Source: Chloroflexota bacterium (GTDB taxonomy: Bacteria; Chloroflexota; Limnocylindria; Limnocylindrales; CSP1-4). From it: 38,082 nt of DNA. Position 1 is the stretch's first letter. The number at the start of each line of letters is the position of its first letter. This document shows, piece after piece, positions 30,429 to 38,049 of this stretch. Under the pieces are notes generated by a model. The model did not search any database, had not been told where the DNA came from, and saw only the letters and a list, made by a program, of their open reading frames with translations. The position numbers and the translations under genes are program-made. Location of the stretch: assembly GCA_021786265.1 (NCBI GenBank), contig JAJYNP010000056.1:1-38082 (forward strand). The letters are read 5' to 3'.

Positions 30429-32690
30429 TCAGGGGTGGGCGCTGGGGCGGAGGGTGGGCCTCGCAGTCCGCCTGGTGGCGGTGGGCGATGGCGAGGGCGA
30501 GGGCGAGGGCGCCGCCCCGCTCGGCGCCGCCTGGAGGGGCGTGACCATGAGCCGGTCCTTCGTGACCCACACGATCGAGGGCGTCCTGCCGCCCCCGGGG
30601 TCCAGCAGGAACATCCCCCGCACGTCCTGGAACGGCGGCGTCCCGTCGGCTGCGATGTACTGGCCAAGGTATGTGCCGAGCGCCTTGTCGAAGGCGATCA
30701 CCCGATTCCAGGTCGCGTCGTAGACGTAGAGGGTTCCCCGGCCGCGCGTCGCCGACGCCGTGAGCAGCTGGTAGTGGTGGCCCGGGCGCAGGTCCTGGTC
30801 GTCCCGCGGCACCTCCAGCGAGAACGACGTGTCCGGCCGGCCGTTGACGAAGCGGGTCACGGTGTCCGGGGCCAGCGCGTAGATGTCGCCGTCGATGAAG
30901 AGCTGCTCGTAGCCCGAGACGTCCTGCGCCGTGGCGAGGTAGCCCGTGGGATCGGAGGGGAACCCGCTGCCGTCCGCCGCCGGCGCGTAGCGCAGGATCT
31001 GCCGCGAGCTCGGGTCCACCACGTACAGGTTGTAGAGGCCGGCGTCGGCGTTCTGGACGAACGTCTCGACGTCGGTCAGGTCGGTGCCCCAGGTCACGGA
31101 CCGGTTCATCACCACCATGCCCAGGGTGCCGTGACCGTTGCGGTCGGCGGGCCGCCAGCGCCACACGCCGCCGTTGTGGTCGATGATCACCACGTCCGGG
31201 CCCCCGACCGTGAGCTTCCAGGGGTCGCCCACGCCGTTCCCCGGCCCGTCCCCCTCGCGGACGATCACCGCCGCCGTCTTCTTCGCGAGGTCGAACCGCA
31301 CCACGGTGTGCGCGGCCCGGTCGATCGCGTACGCCGCCCCGTCGGGGCCGAGGACCAGCCCGGAGAGGTCGGCCGCCGGGTCGAGCTTCCTCATCGTCAC
31401 GAGCGTGGTCGCGGCCGTCCGGACCGTGCCGTACAGCTGGTCGAGGCCTGCGGCAACCTGGTCGCGGTAGTACTGCACCGTGCCGGCCGCGACGCCCGCC
31501 TGCTGCGCGGCGTCGAGCTGGCGCCAGGCGCCGCGGAGCGTGGTCAGAGCCTGTTGCGGGTCGGCCTTGACGAGGTCGCCGCCCCCGCCGAACACCTGGG
31601 CGAGCTGGTCGCGGGCGGCGGCGAGCGCCTGCTCGCCGGTGTTGGCCTGCTGGATCTCGGCCGTCTTGCCCCGGAACCCGCCGCTCAGGCCCCAGTACCC
31701 CACGCCGGCGACGAGCAGGACCGCGAGCACGCCCAGGACCGCCACGGCGAGGCGTCGCTCCCCGGCCCGACGATCCGTGGCGGACCGCACGCGCTGGTGG
31801 CCAGGGCCGCGGCGGGGCAGCAGCTCCAGGCCGCGGTCGATCATCGCGACGAGGGCGCTCGCCCCGACGTCGCCCGCCCGCTGGGCCGTGCCGCGCACCG
31901 CGGTGACGCCACCGGCCACCGAGTCCGCGAGCGGGATCGGCGACCGCTCCGGGGCCCCCGCCAGTGGCTCGGCCGGGCGAACCGGCACGAGGCGATGCTC
32001 GACGCGGGTGGCCGGGACCTCGGATGCCTCGACCACCAGGACCGCGTCGGATCCCTCGGCCCCCTCCGCCACCAGCCGGTGGTGCAGGTGCTGCGCCGCG
32101 GGCGCCGGGTGAAGCGTGGTGATCGCCTGCCGGAGCTCCTCGGTGCCCAGCCGCTGGGCCAGCTCGCCCGACGCCAGCAGCAGGACGTCCCCCACCAGCA
32201 ACTCGCCGCGCCACACGTCGACCCGGAGATCGCCGGGCGTCGGCAGCCCCGGCCCCCGGTCGGCTTCAGGGAGCGTCAGCAGGCGGCCCTGCCGGGCCAG
32301 GTACGCGTCGGCGTCGCCGACGGTCGCCACGTACAGCTCGCGCTCGCGGGCCACGGCCACCACGGCGCCGATCCCGTGGTCCGCCGGCAGGTGGAGGTCG
32401 CGCCGGTGGACCAGCCGCCGGTTGGCGGTCCGGACGGCCTTTTCCAGGCAGATCGCGATCCCGGCCGACTCGTCGTAGTAGTACTCCCGCTGGATCGTCT
32501 CGAGCAGGAGCCGCGTGGCGTCCCGGGCGCGCGGGTTCGCCCCTCGCACCGTGGCGATCGCGTACAGGTTCCCCTTCGAGCGCGCGGTGGCGCCGATCGT
32601 GGGCTCCTGGACGACGACCGTGTCCGGGGAGGAGTCCAGCCGCTCGCCTTCCGGCACGAGGCCGAGGTTCGTGTGGAGCCGGACCGCCAT
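30429..32690 (-). CDS. membrane protein with degenerate PP2C-like domain and extracytoplasmic beta-propeller
   Basis: A 753-residue single-pass protein. The cytoplasmic part (about 1-300) follows the PP2C phosphatase layout: NLYAIATVRGANPRARDATR where the metal-binding Asp-Gly-Met-Gly-Gly should be, then ELYVATVGDADAYLARQGRL (matching GDSRAYL), DVLLLASGEL (matching LLLCSDGL) and GSDAVLVVEA. The metal-binding aspartate of the first block and the DG of SDGL are missing, so catalysis is doubtful. A membrane helix (about 305-328) precedes an alanine/glutamine coiled region (about 335-420) and a propeller-like domain (about 425-735) with repeats such as GPDGAAYAIDRAAHTVVRFD and GGPDVVIIDHNGGVWRW. 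The tail is Pro/Ser-rich. It looks like an outside sensor wired to a pseudo-phosphatase; the ligand is unknown. Confidence 0.78.
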   Translation of the reverse strand: MAVRLHTNLGLVPEGERLDSSPDTVVVQEPTIGATARSKGNLYAIATVRGANPRARDATRLLLETIQREYYYDESAGIAICLEKAVRTANRRLVHRRDLHLPADHGIGAVVAVARERELYVATVGDADAYLARQGRLLTLPEADRGPGLPTPGDLRVDVWRGELLVGDVLLLASGELAQRLGTEELRQAITTLHPAPAAQHLHHRLVAEGAEGSDAVLVVEASEVPATRVEHRLVPVRPAEPLAGAPERSPIPLADSVAGGVTAVRGTAQRAGDVGASALVAMIDRGLELLPRRGPGHQRVRSATDRRAGERRLAVAVLGVLAVLLVAGVGYWGLSGGFRGKTAEIQQANTGEQALAAARDQLAQVFGGGGDLVKADPQQALTTLRGAWRQLDAAQQAGVAAGTVQYYRDQVAAGLDQLYGTVRTAATTLVTMRKLDPAADLSGLVLGPDGAAYAIDRAAHTVVRFDLAKKTAAVIVREGDGPGNGVGDPWKLTVGGPDVVIIDHNGGVWRWRPADRNGHGTLGMVVMNRSVTWGTDLTDVETFVQNADAGLYNLYVVDPSSRQILRYAPAADGSGFPSDPTGYLATAQDVSGYEQLFIDGDIYALAPDTVTRFVNGRPDTSFSLEVPRDDQDLRPGHHYQLLTASATRGRGTLYVYDATWNRVIAFDKALGTYLGQYIAADGTPPFQDVRGMFLLDPGGGRTPSIVWVTKDRLMVTPLQAAPSGAAPSPSPSPSPTATRRTARPTLRPSAHP

Positions 32691-32698
32691 GATGTCGG

Positions 32699-32704
32699 AG
32701 TCTA
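32699..32704 (-). promoter_or_regulatory. -10 element for the PP2C-like gene, leaderless and overlapping the DUF721 stop
   Basis: TAGACT on the minus strand, 8 bases before the ATG at 32690. Its first three bases are the TAG stop codon of the upstream DUF721 gene. Confidence 0.55.
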
Positions 32705-33052
32705 CACGGGCCCGCGGTCGTCCCGGCCCGGCTCGTCGTGCCGCACCACCGCGCGGAGTTCGCGGGCCCGGAGGCCGCCGGGGGCGGCCGCGAGCGCGCC
32801 GAGAAGTACCCCGGCCCGCAGACGCAGCTCGGAGGCGACGGCCGTCGACGCGGCGCTCACCAGCAGCTGATCGCCGCGCAGCCCGATGAGCCGCGAGGCG
32901 CCCGCGGCGGCCGGCACGTGCTCCGCCACGATCCGTTCCCACGCGGACATCGCCCTGGCCAGGCGCAGTTCCTCCTCGAGGCCGAGCGCGGCGGCGGCCT
33001 CGGGAAGCAGGTCTCCAAGCCGGCGCATGGGCCGCCGCCGCGTACCGGTCAT
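32702..33052 (-). CDS. DUF721 / DciA-like protein
   Basis: A 116-residue protein with the DUF721 domain: RRLGDLLPEAAAALGLEEEL, AMSAWERIVAEHVPAAAGAS, then LIGLRGDQLLVSAASTAVAS and ELRLRAG. DciA-type proteins load or help the replicative helicase DnaB in bacteria lacking DnaC or DnaI, and the gene is often found between recF and gyrB, as here after recF. The ATG at 33052 is used because longer frames read as Arg/Gly-rich antisense of recF; the gap to the recF stop is 52 bases. The C-terminus ends in a charged tail. No helicase gene is in view. Confidence 0.85.
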   Translation of the reverse strand: MTGTRRRPMRRLGDLLPEAAAALGLEEELRLARAMSAWERIVAEHVPAAAGASRLIGLRGDQLLVSAASTAVASELRLRAGVLLGALAAAPGGLRARELRAVVRHDEPGRDDRGPV

Positions 33053-33104
33053 GCCGCCGCCGCCCGAGCGCCGGCCGCCCGACCGGTACGCACCCCGCCG
33101 CCCG

Positions 33105-34235
33105 TCACCCGACCGGCTCCAGGTGCCCCGGCGAGACCCGCCACGCCGTCGATTCCGCCACCAGCGCGGGATCGAGGTCCTCGAGCGCGGTGGTCGTGAT
33201 GAACGCCTGCGGCAGCGCCCGGATGCGTCGCACGAGGTGGGCACGCCGCTCCGGGTCGAGCTCGCTGAACACGTCGTCGAGCAGGAGGAGCGGCGCGACC
33301 CCGTCGCTCCGTCCCAGCAGGTCGAGCTCGGCGAGCTTCAGGGCCAGGATCGCGCTGCGCTGCTGGCCGCGCGACCCGAACGCCGAGAGGTCCCGCTCGC
33401 CGAGCAGGAACCGGACGTCGTCCCGGTGTGGCCCCACGAGCGTCTGGCCGTTCCAGAGCTCCTTCTCAGCGGTCTCGGCCAGCCGCCGTCGCAGCGCCTC
33501 GCCCGGGCTCTCGTCCGGCGCTGCCGGCGCGTTGCTCTCGTACGTCAGCCCCAGGGACGCCTCGCCGGGCGCGATCTCGCCGTGGGCGGCGGCGAGTGGG
33601 ACGGCCAGGTCTGCCAGGATCGCCTGGCGCCGCGCGACGATCGCCCCGCCCTCCTCCACCAGCACCCGGTCCCAGTACGGCAGCTGGTCCCGTCCGGCCT
33701 CGCCCTCGCGGATCATGCGGAGGAGGCTGTTGCGCTGGGTGAGCGCGCGGCCGTAGGTGGAGAGCGTGCGTGCGTGCGCCGGATGGAGCTGGGCCCCGAG
33801 GCCGTCGAGCTCCTCGCGGCGCAGCGCCGGGGAGCCGGAGACCAGCGACATCGACTCCGGCGCGAACAGCACGGTCCGAAGGAGGCCGGAGAGCGCGTCC
33901 GCCCGGCGGCCCACCCCGTTCACCCGGATCCGCTTGTGGGCGCGCACGCCGGGGCCGGGAGCGGCCAGCGCGACCTCGAGCCGCTCGGCGGCGCTCGACA
34001 CCGGCTCGCGCGACACGGCGGCCTCGACCCGCCCCACGGCCGCGCCCCACCGGATCAACTCCTGGTCCGAGCGCGCCCGGTGCGAGCCGCCGCGCGACAG
34101 CACCACCATCGCCTCGAGCAGGTTGGTCTTGCCCGCCGCGTTCGGTCCCACCACCACGTGGGGGCCCGCCCCGAACGCGGCTTCCAGCCGCTCATAGCTC
34201 CGGAAATCCGCCATCGAGAGCTCGCGGATGCGCAC
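33105..34235 (-). CDS. recF: DNA replication/repair ATPase RecF
   Basis: A 376-residue SMC/ABC-type ATPase that binds gapped DNA and helps RecO/RecR load RecA. It opens MRIRELSMADFRSYERLEAA. Walker A is GPNAAGKT (30-37), the signature region is GSRGQQRSAILALKLAE, and Walker B is LLLLDDVFSELDPERR with the extended D-loop. The length is that of a normal RecF. It follows dnaN by 62 bases and precedes DUF721, the standard origin order. Confidence 0.97.
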   Translation of the reverse strand: MRIRELSMADFRSYERLEAAFGAGPHVVVGPNAAGKTNLLEAMVVLSRGGSHRARSDQELIRWGAAVGRVEAAVSREPVSSAAERLEVALAAPGPGVRAHKRIRVNGVGRRADALSGLLRTVLFAPESMSLVSGSPALRREELDGLGAQLHPAHARTLSTYGRALTQRNSLLRMIREGEAGRDQLPYWDRVLVEEGGAIVARRQAILADLAVPLAAAHGEIAPGEASLGLTYESNAPAAPDESPGEALRRRLAETAEKELWNGQTLVGPHRDDVRFLLGERDLSAFGSRGQQRSAILALKLAELDLLGRSDGVAPLLLLDDVFSELDPERRAHLVRRIRALPQAFITTTALEDLDPALVAESTAWRVSPGHLEPVG

Positions 34236-34297
34236 GGGTCGGCCGCCTCTCGTCGGGTCGCGTGCGCGGTACGGTGCCCGGGAAAACCCGGACCCGG

Positions 34298-35416
34298 CTA
34301 CGACGCCGTCCGGACCGGCATGATCACGTGCACGTAGTCGGGGTCGGCCACCGGCCGGAGGACCCCCGGGGAGAGGGAGCCGTTGAACTCGAGCGCGAGC
34401 TGATCGCCGCTCACGTTCTGCAGAACCTCCGATAGGAACCGCGCATTGAACGCGATGGAGGTCTCCTCTCCCTCGACGGCAGCTTCGATCTCGCCTTCGT
34501 TGTCGCCGACCTCCGCGTTGGCCGACACGGCGACGGTTCCGGCACCCTCGGGCGAGACGGTGAGCTTGACCACGTTGGCCGACGAGCTGGCGATGAGCGC
34601 CGATAGCCGCGTCGCCTTCAGGAGCTCCTCGCGATCGACCACCGCGCGGGTCGTGTGCGACGTCGGCAGCACCTGTTGGTAGTTGGGAAACTGGCCATCC
34701 ACCAGCCGCGTGATCAGGTCCACCCCGCCCACGTGGAACAGGACCTGGTTCTTCGCCGGGGCCAGCACGACGTCGACCGGGTCGTCGACATCCGACAGGA
34801 TCCGCGCCAGCTCGGCGTACGAGCGGGCCGGGACGACCACCGCCTTCTCCTCCACCGGGTCCAGCACGTCGATCGACTTCACGGCGATGCGGTAGTTGTC
34901 CGCCGCGGCGAGCGTGACGCGGTCCCCGGTGAAGCGGGTCAGGACGCCGGTGAGAATCGGGCGCGACTCGTCGCTTGCGGCCGCGAATGTCACTTCGCCC
35001 AGGGCGCTGCGCAGGACCCTCTGGGCGACGCGCGTGGTCGGCCGTTCACCGGCGGAGGGAATGGCGGGGAATTCGTCCGCCTCGATGCCCTTGATGTGGG
35101 CCCGGAAGCGGCCGCTCCGGATCCGGAGGCTTGCCGCACCCTCCGTCTCGAGGTCAACTCGCTCCCCCGGGGGCAGCGAGTTGACGATGTCGGCGAACAG
35201 GCGGGCCGGCACGGTGAGCGCCCCGTCGGTCTCGATCTTGCCAGGGACCCAGCACGTGATGCCGATCTCCAGGTTGGTGGTGGTCAGCTTCAGCCCGGCG
35301 TCCTCGGTGCGGAGCAGCACGTTCGACAGGATGGGGAGGGTGGCCCGGCTCGACACGGCACGTCCAACGACCTGGAGCCCCCGCGCGAGGTTCTCCTGCA
35401 TGAGCGACAGCTTCAC
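34298..35416 (-). CDS. dnaN: DNA polymerase III beta sliding clamp
   Basis: The beta clamp encircles DNA and tethers polymerase III. The 372 residues comprise three domains: MQENLARGLQVVGRAVSSRA at the start, TRLVDGQFPNYQQVLPTSH in the middle domain, and LSPGVLRPVADPDYVHVIMP with the C-terminal MPVR motif that ends most clamps. GTG 35416 is chosen because it gives the expected VKLSLMQENLA start and follows GGGAGAGG; ATG 35401 is the alternative. A candidate promoter lies about 70 bases upstream in the origin region. Confidence 0.97.
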   Translation of the reverse strand: MKLSLMQENLARGLQVVGRAVSSRATLPILSNVLLRTEDAGLKLTTTNLEIGITCWVPGKIETDGALTVPARLFADIVNSLPPGERVDLETEGAASLRIRSGRFRAHIKGIEADEFPAIPSAGERPTTRVAQRVLRSALGEVTFAAASDESRPILTGVLTRFTGDRVTLAAADNYRIAVKSIDVLDPVEEKAVVVPARSYAELARILSDVDDPVDVVLAPAKNQVLFHVGGVDLITRLVDGQFPNYQQVLPTSHTTRAVVDREELLKATRLSALIASSSANVVKLTVSPEGAGTVAVSANAEVGDNEGEIEAAVEGEETSIAFNARFLSEVLQNVSGDQLALEFNGSLSPGVLRPVADPDYVHVIMPVRTAS

Positions 35417-35812
35417 GGATTGCCTCTCCCTCGGTGCTCGGAGTGCCTGTTCTGTCCACTGCGCCACGAACAAGTTCCCCGAGATTCATATCTTCTCATT
35501 CCATCACCGTCATCATCAGGGGTGTGGACGGTGTGGATGGGCCTGCTCAGCCGTGCAGCGGCCCGGGGTGGATGACCGGACGGTCGACGTTGACGGGCGC
35601 CGGGCCCTGGTGGAAACGGCCAGGGCTGCTGGTGGACAGCGCTGTTCCGGAGCCGACCTGGCTCGACGAACCCCGGCGACCTGTCCACGGCGAGCGCTCC
35701 ACGGGACCGTGGTGGACGACCGAAAAGGGGCGCCTTATCCACACAGGACCCACCTTTTCCACAGATTCCGGGGCTTTTTCCACACGGCAGGGCGGGACTC
35801 CCCCCGGCAGGG
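35417..35812. other. chromosomal replication origin region (oriC) between dnaA and dnaN
   Basis: This 396-base gap contains no gene. Near the dnaA end stand one perfect DnaA box TTATCCACA (35735-35743) and two one-mismatch boxes TTTTCCACA (35755-35763, 35776-35784), spaced 20 and 21 bases apart in the same direction. Further TGTCCAC cores, the form common in GC-rich bacteria, are at 35453-35459, 35632-35638 (minus strand) and 35692-35698. A relatively AT-rich stretch (about 35481-35520) near dnaN is a candidate unwinding element. Position and boxes together make oriC the clear reading; no experimental start is known. Confidence 0.88.
35485..35513 (-). promoter_or_regulatory. candidate dnaN promoter
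   Basis: Minus strand ATGACG (35513-35508), a 17-base spacer, then TATGAA (35490-35485), about 70 bases before the dnaN GTG. It coincides with the AT-rich stretch, so part of its signal may reflect unwinding DNA instead. Confidence 0.35.
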
Positions 35813-37162
35813 TCACTCTCCGGCGTAGATCAGCTCGCGCAGCGCCGCGATCTCGCGCCGGAGATCGTCGTTGTCCTGGCTCTCCCGGGTGATCTTGTCG
35901 CAGGCGTGCAGCACGGTGGAGTGGTCGCGACCGCCGAGCTCGGCCCCGATGCGCAGGAGCGACACGTCCGTCTCCTCGCGCATGAGGTACATCGCGATCT
36001 GCCGCGGAACCACGATCGCCTTGTCGCGCTTCTGCCCGCGCAGCGCGTCCATCTCCACCCCGTAGTACTCGGAGACGGCCCGCGCCACGCGCTCGGGCGT
36101 CACCGTCCGCCGCTTCGGGTTGTAGAGCACGTTCGAGAGAACCGCCTGTGCCAGGTCTATGGTGACCGGGACCGCGTTCATGCTGGCGTAGGCCAGGATC
36201 CGGTTGAGCGCGCCCTCGAGCTCCCGGATGTTGCTCACGATCTTCCGCGCGATGAACTCGATCGCGTCCGACCCGATCGCCGCGGACTGCTCCTCGGCCT
36301 TGGCGCGAAGGATCGCGATCCGCGTCTCGAGGTCGGGCGCCGTCAGGTCCGCGATGAGCCCCCACTCGAACCGGCTCCGGAGGCGTTCCTCGAGCGTCAT
36401 GATCTGCTTGGGCGGCCGGTCGCTGGAGAGCACGATCTGCTTGCCGTCCTCGTGGATCGTGTTGAACGTGTGGAAGAACTCCTCCTGGGTCCGCTCCTTA
36501 TCGGCGATGAACTGGATGTCGTCGATGAGGAGGACGTCGATCTTCCGGTAGCGGGCGCGGAACTCGTCGATGCGGCCCTGCTGGATGCTGGTGATGAACT
36601 CGTTGGTGAACTTCTCGCTGGTGGCGTAGACGACCTTCTTGCGGGGGAACCGCGCGATCACCTGGTTCCCGATCGCGTGCATCAGGTGCGTCTTGCCCAG
36701 CCCCACCCCGCCGTACAGGAACAGCGGGTTGTACGCGTGGCCGGGCCGCTCGGCTACCGACAGGCTGGCGGCGTGGGCGAGGCGGTTGGCGGACCCCACG
36801 ATGAAATTGCCGAAGGTGTACCGGGGGTTCAGGTTGGTGGGCCCGCCCTCGCCACCGACGCGGGTGGGCTCCACGCGCACGGGCTGGGCGGCGACGGCCT
36901 CGGCCGCCTCGGCCGGCTGCGAGACGACCTCGAAGTCGACCTGGACGCTGTAGCCCACGATGCGGGCCAGAGTCTGGCTGATCAGGGAGCGGTAGCGCGA
37001 CTCGAGCCAGTCCTTGGCGAACCCGTTCGGGACGGCCACGCGGAAGCGCTGGTCGTCGACGGAGACGAGGGCGGTATCGCGCAGCCAGGTCTCGTAGTTG
37101 GCCGGCGAGAGCGACACCTGGAGTTCACCGAGAGCGGCGCGCCAGACCTGCTTCGCGTCCAT
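35813..37162 (-). CDS. dnaA: chromosomal replication initiator DnaA
   Basis: DnaA binds oriC boxes and opens the origin. The 449 residues include domain I (about 1-85), a Pro/Val/Glu-rich linker (86-112), the AAA+ domain with FVGSANRLAHAAS, Walker A GGVGLGKTH (about 151-159), Walker B VLLIDDIQFI and sensor SSDRPPKQI, and domain IV with KRDKAIVVPRQIAMYL and the DNA-binding signature GGRDHSTVLHACDKI. No truncation is seen. It is divergent from rpmH, with the CsaA-like gene and 306 bases of spacer upstream. Confidence 0.98.
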   Translation of the reverse strand: MDAKQVWRAALGELQVSLSPANYETWLRDTALVSVDDQRFRVAVPNGFAKDWLESRYRSLISQTLARIVGYSVQVDFEVVSQPAEAAEAVAAQPVRVEPTRVGGEGGPTNLNPRYTFGNFIVGSANRLAHAASLSVAERPGHAYNPLFLYGGVGLGKTHLMHAIGNQVIARFPRKKVVYATSEKFTNEFITSIQQGRIDEFRARYRKIDVLLIDDIQFIADKERTQEEFFHTFNTIHEDGKQIVLSSDRPPKQIMTLEERLRSRFEWGLIADLTAPDLETRIAILRAKAEEQSAAIGSDAIEFIARKIVSNIRELEGALNRILAYASMNAVPVTIDLAQAVLSNVLYNPKRRTVTPERVARAVSEYYGVEMDALRGQKRDKAIVVPRQIAMYLMREETDVSLLRIGAELGGRDHSTVLHACDKITRESQDNDDLRREIAALRELIYAGE

Positions 37163-37336
37163 GCCGTTCGCTCGACTCCATCAAGTTCGCTTCGCCGTCG
37201 CTGCGTCGACCGCCGCTCGGTCGGCGACTGTGGGTCGGGCCAGCCGTGGCAGAAGCCGCGATCGTGTCCCGTGGGCGGGCGCCGCCGGGCCTCTCTCGGA
37301 CCCCCCTGTCGCGCCGTGGGCTGCGGGAGCCCGGAA

Positions 37337-37366
37337 AGCCTAGCACCCGCCGCGGGGGGGTCGCAA
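37337..37366 (-). promoter_or_regulatory. candidate dnaA promoter
   Basis: Minus strand TTGCGA (37366-37361), an 18-base spacer, then TAGGCT (37342-37337), giving a leader of about 165 bases before the dnaA ATG. Apart from this and the palindrome at 37379, the 37163-37468 gap shows no coding signal or DnaA box that I can defend. Confidence 0.45.
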
Positions 37367-37378
37367 TGCGAAACCAGC

Positions 37379-37395
37379 ATACCCCCCTGGAGTAT
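37379..37395. promoter_or_regulatory. imperfect 17-bp palindrome upstream of dnaA
   Basis: ATACCCCCCTGGAGTAT has arms ATACCCC and GGAGTAT (one mismatch) around CCT. It resembles operator shapes used by CsoR/RcnR-type metal or stress repressors, but no copper or formaldehyde gene is nearby. It lies 12 bases upstream of the candidate dnaA -35. Confidence 0.4.
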
Positions 37396-37468
37396 CGATC
37401 GGGCGGGGACGCGCTGGGGCGTTCGGCGGGTCCGACAGGCCGCGGCCAGGTCGGAGGGGCCGCCACGA

Positions 37469-37840
37469 TCAGCCGACCGGATCGCCGGGGCTGGCACCCT
37501 CGTCCACCGCGAGCAACGGGATCCGGCCGCCGAGCGGGAGGGCGCCGAGCACCAGAACCTCGCTGACGAAGCCGGCGACCCGTCGAGGCGGGAAGTTCAC
37601 GACGGCCACCACCAGGCGCCCCACGAGCGCCGCCGGATCGGGGTACGTCCCGGGGAGCTGGGCCGACGAGCTCCGCGTCCCGGCCGCCCCGAAGTCCACA
37701 CGGAGGCGGTAGGCGGCCCGCCTCGCCTCCGGGAACGGCTCGGCCGAGACGATCCGCCCGACCCGGATGTCGAGGCGGGCGAAGTCCTCGACGGAGGCGC
37801 TTCCCGGGGGCTGGAACGGACGAGCCTCGACGTCTTCCAT
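37469..37840 (-). CDS. csaA: CsaA-like tRNA-binding-domain protein
   Basis: A 123-residue protein made of a single OB-fold tRNA-binding domain like CsaA and the Trbp111 family. It shows DFARLDIRVGRIVSAEPFPE, ARRAAYRLRVDFG, SSAQLPGTY, LVGRLVVAVVNFPPRRVAGF and SEVLVLGALPLGG, the full CsaA block order. CsaA is described as an export-related chaperone in Bacillus, while structural relatives bind tRNA; the function here is not settled. The ATG at 37840 follows GAGGACAGC; longer frames would run back into the rpmH promoter. It stands alone between dnaA and rpmH, an insertion in the usual rpmH-dnaA gap. Confidence 0.9.
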   Translation of the reverse strand: MEDVEARPFQPPGSASVEDFARLDIRVGRIVSAEPFPEARRAAYRLRVDFGAAGTRSSSAQLPGTYPDPAALVGRLVVAVVNFPPRRVAGFVSEVLVLGALPLGGRIPLLAVDEGASPGDPVG

Positions 37841-37888
37841 GCTGTCCTCATCCAACGTCGCCGGCACGCCCGGACGCGCCCGGCCAGT

Positions 37889-37918
37889 TTGACACTCGTT
37901 CCGGAGGGTCCATATAAT
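37889..37918 (+). promoter_or_regulatory. strong sigma70 promoter for rpmH
   Basis: TTGACA (37889-37894), an 18-base spacer and TATAAT (37913-37918): both hexamers are perfect consensus, with the spacer one base over optimum. The predicted transcript start is near 37925, leaving a leader of about 125 bases before rpmH. Confidence 0.88.
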
Positions 37919-38049
37919 CCCCCGGCACGAGACGCGTCGCTGTGCCATGGGCGCCGGCGCGTCGTACCGTATCCACCGAGGGCAGGTGGGCCTGGATCCG
38001 GCCCTGCTGCCGCAGCGAAACCCGTCCTGCCAAGGAGCCATGGCGCCCG

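Noticed and set aside
32691..32942. Longer N-terminus for the PP2C-like protein
   Set aside because: It would overlap most of DUF721 in another frame; the leaderless promoter fits ATG 32690.
37379..37395. Copper-resistance operon control
   Set aside because: No copper chaperone, P-type ATPase or CsoR gene is in the window; only the site shape is similar.
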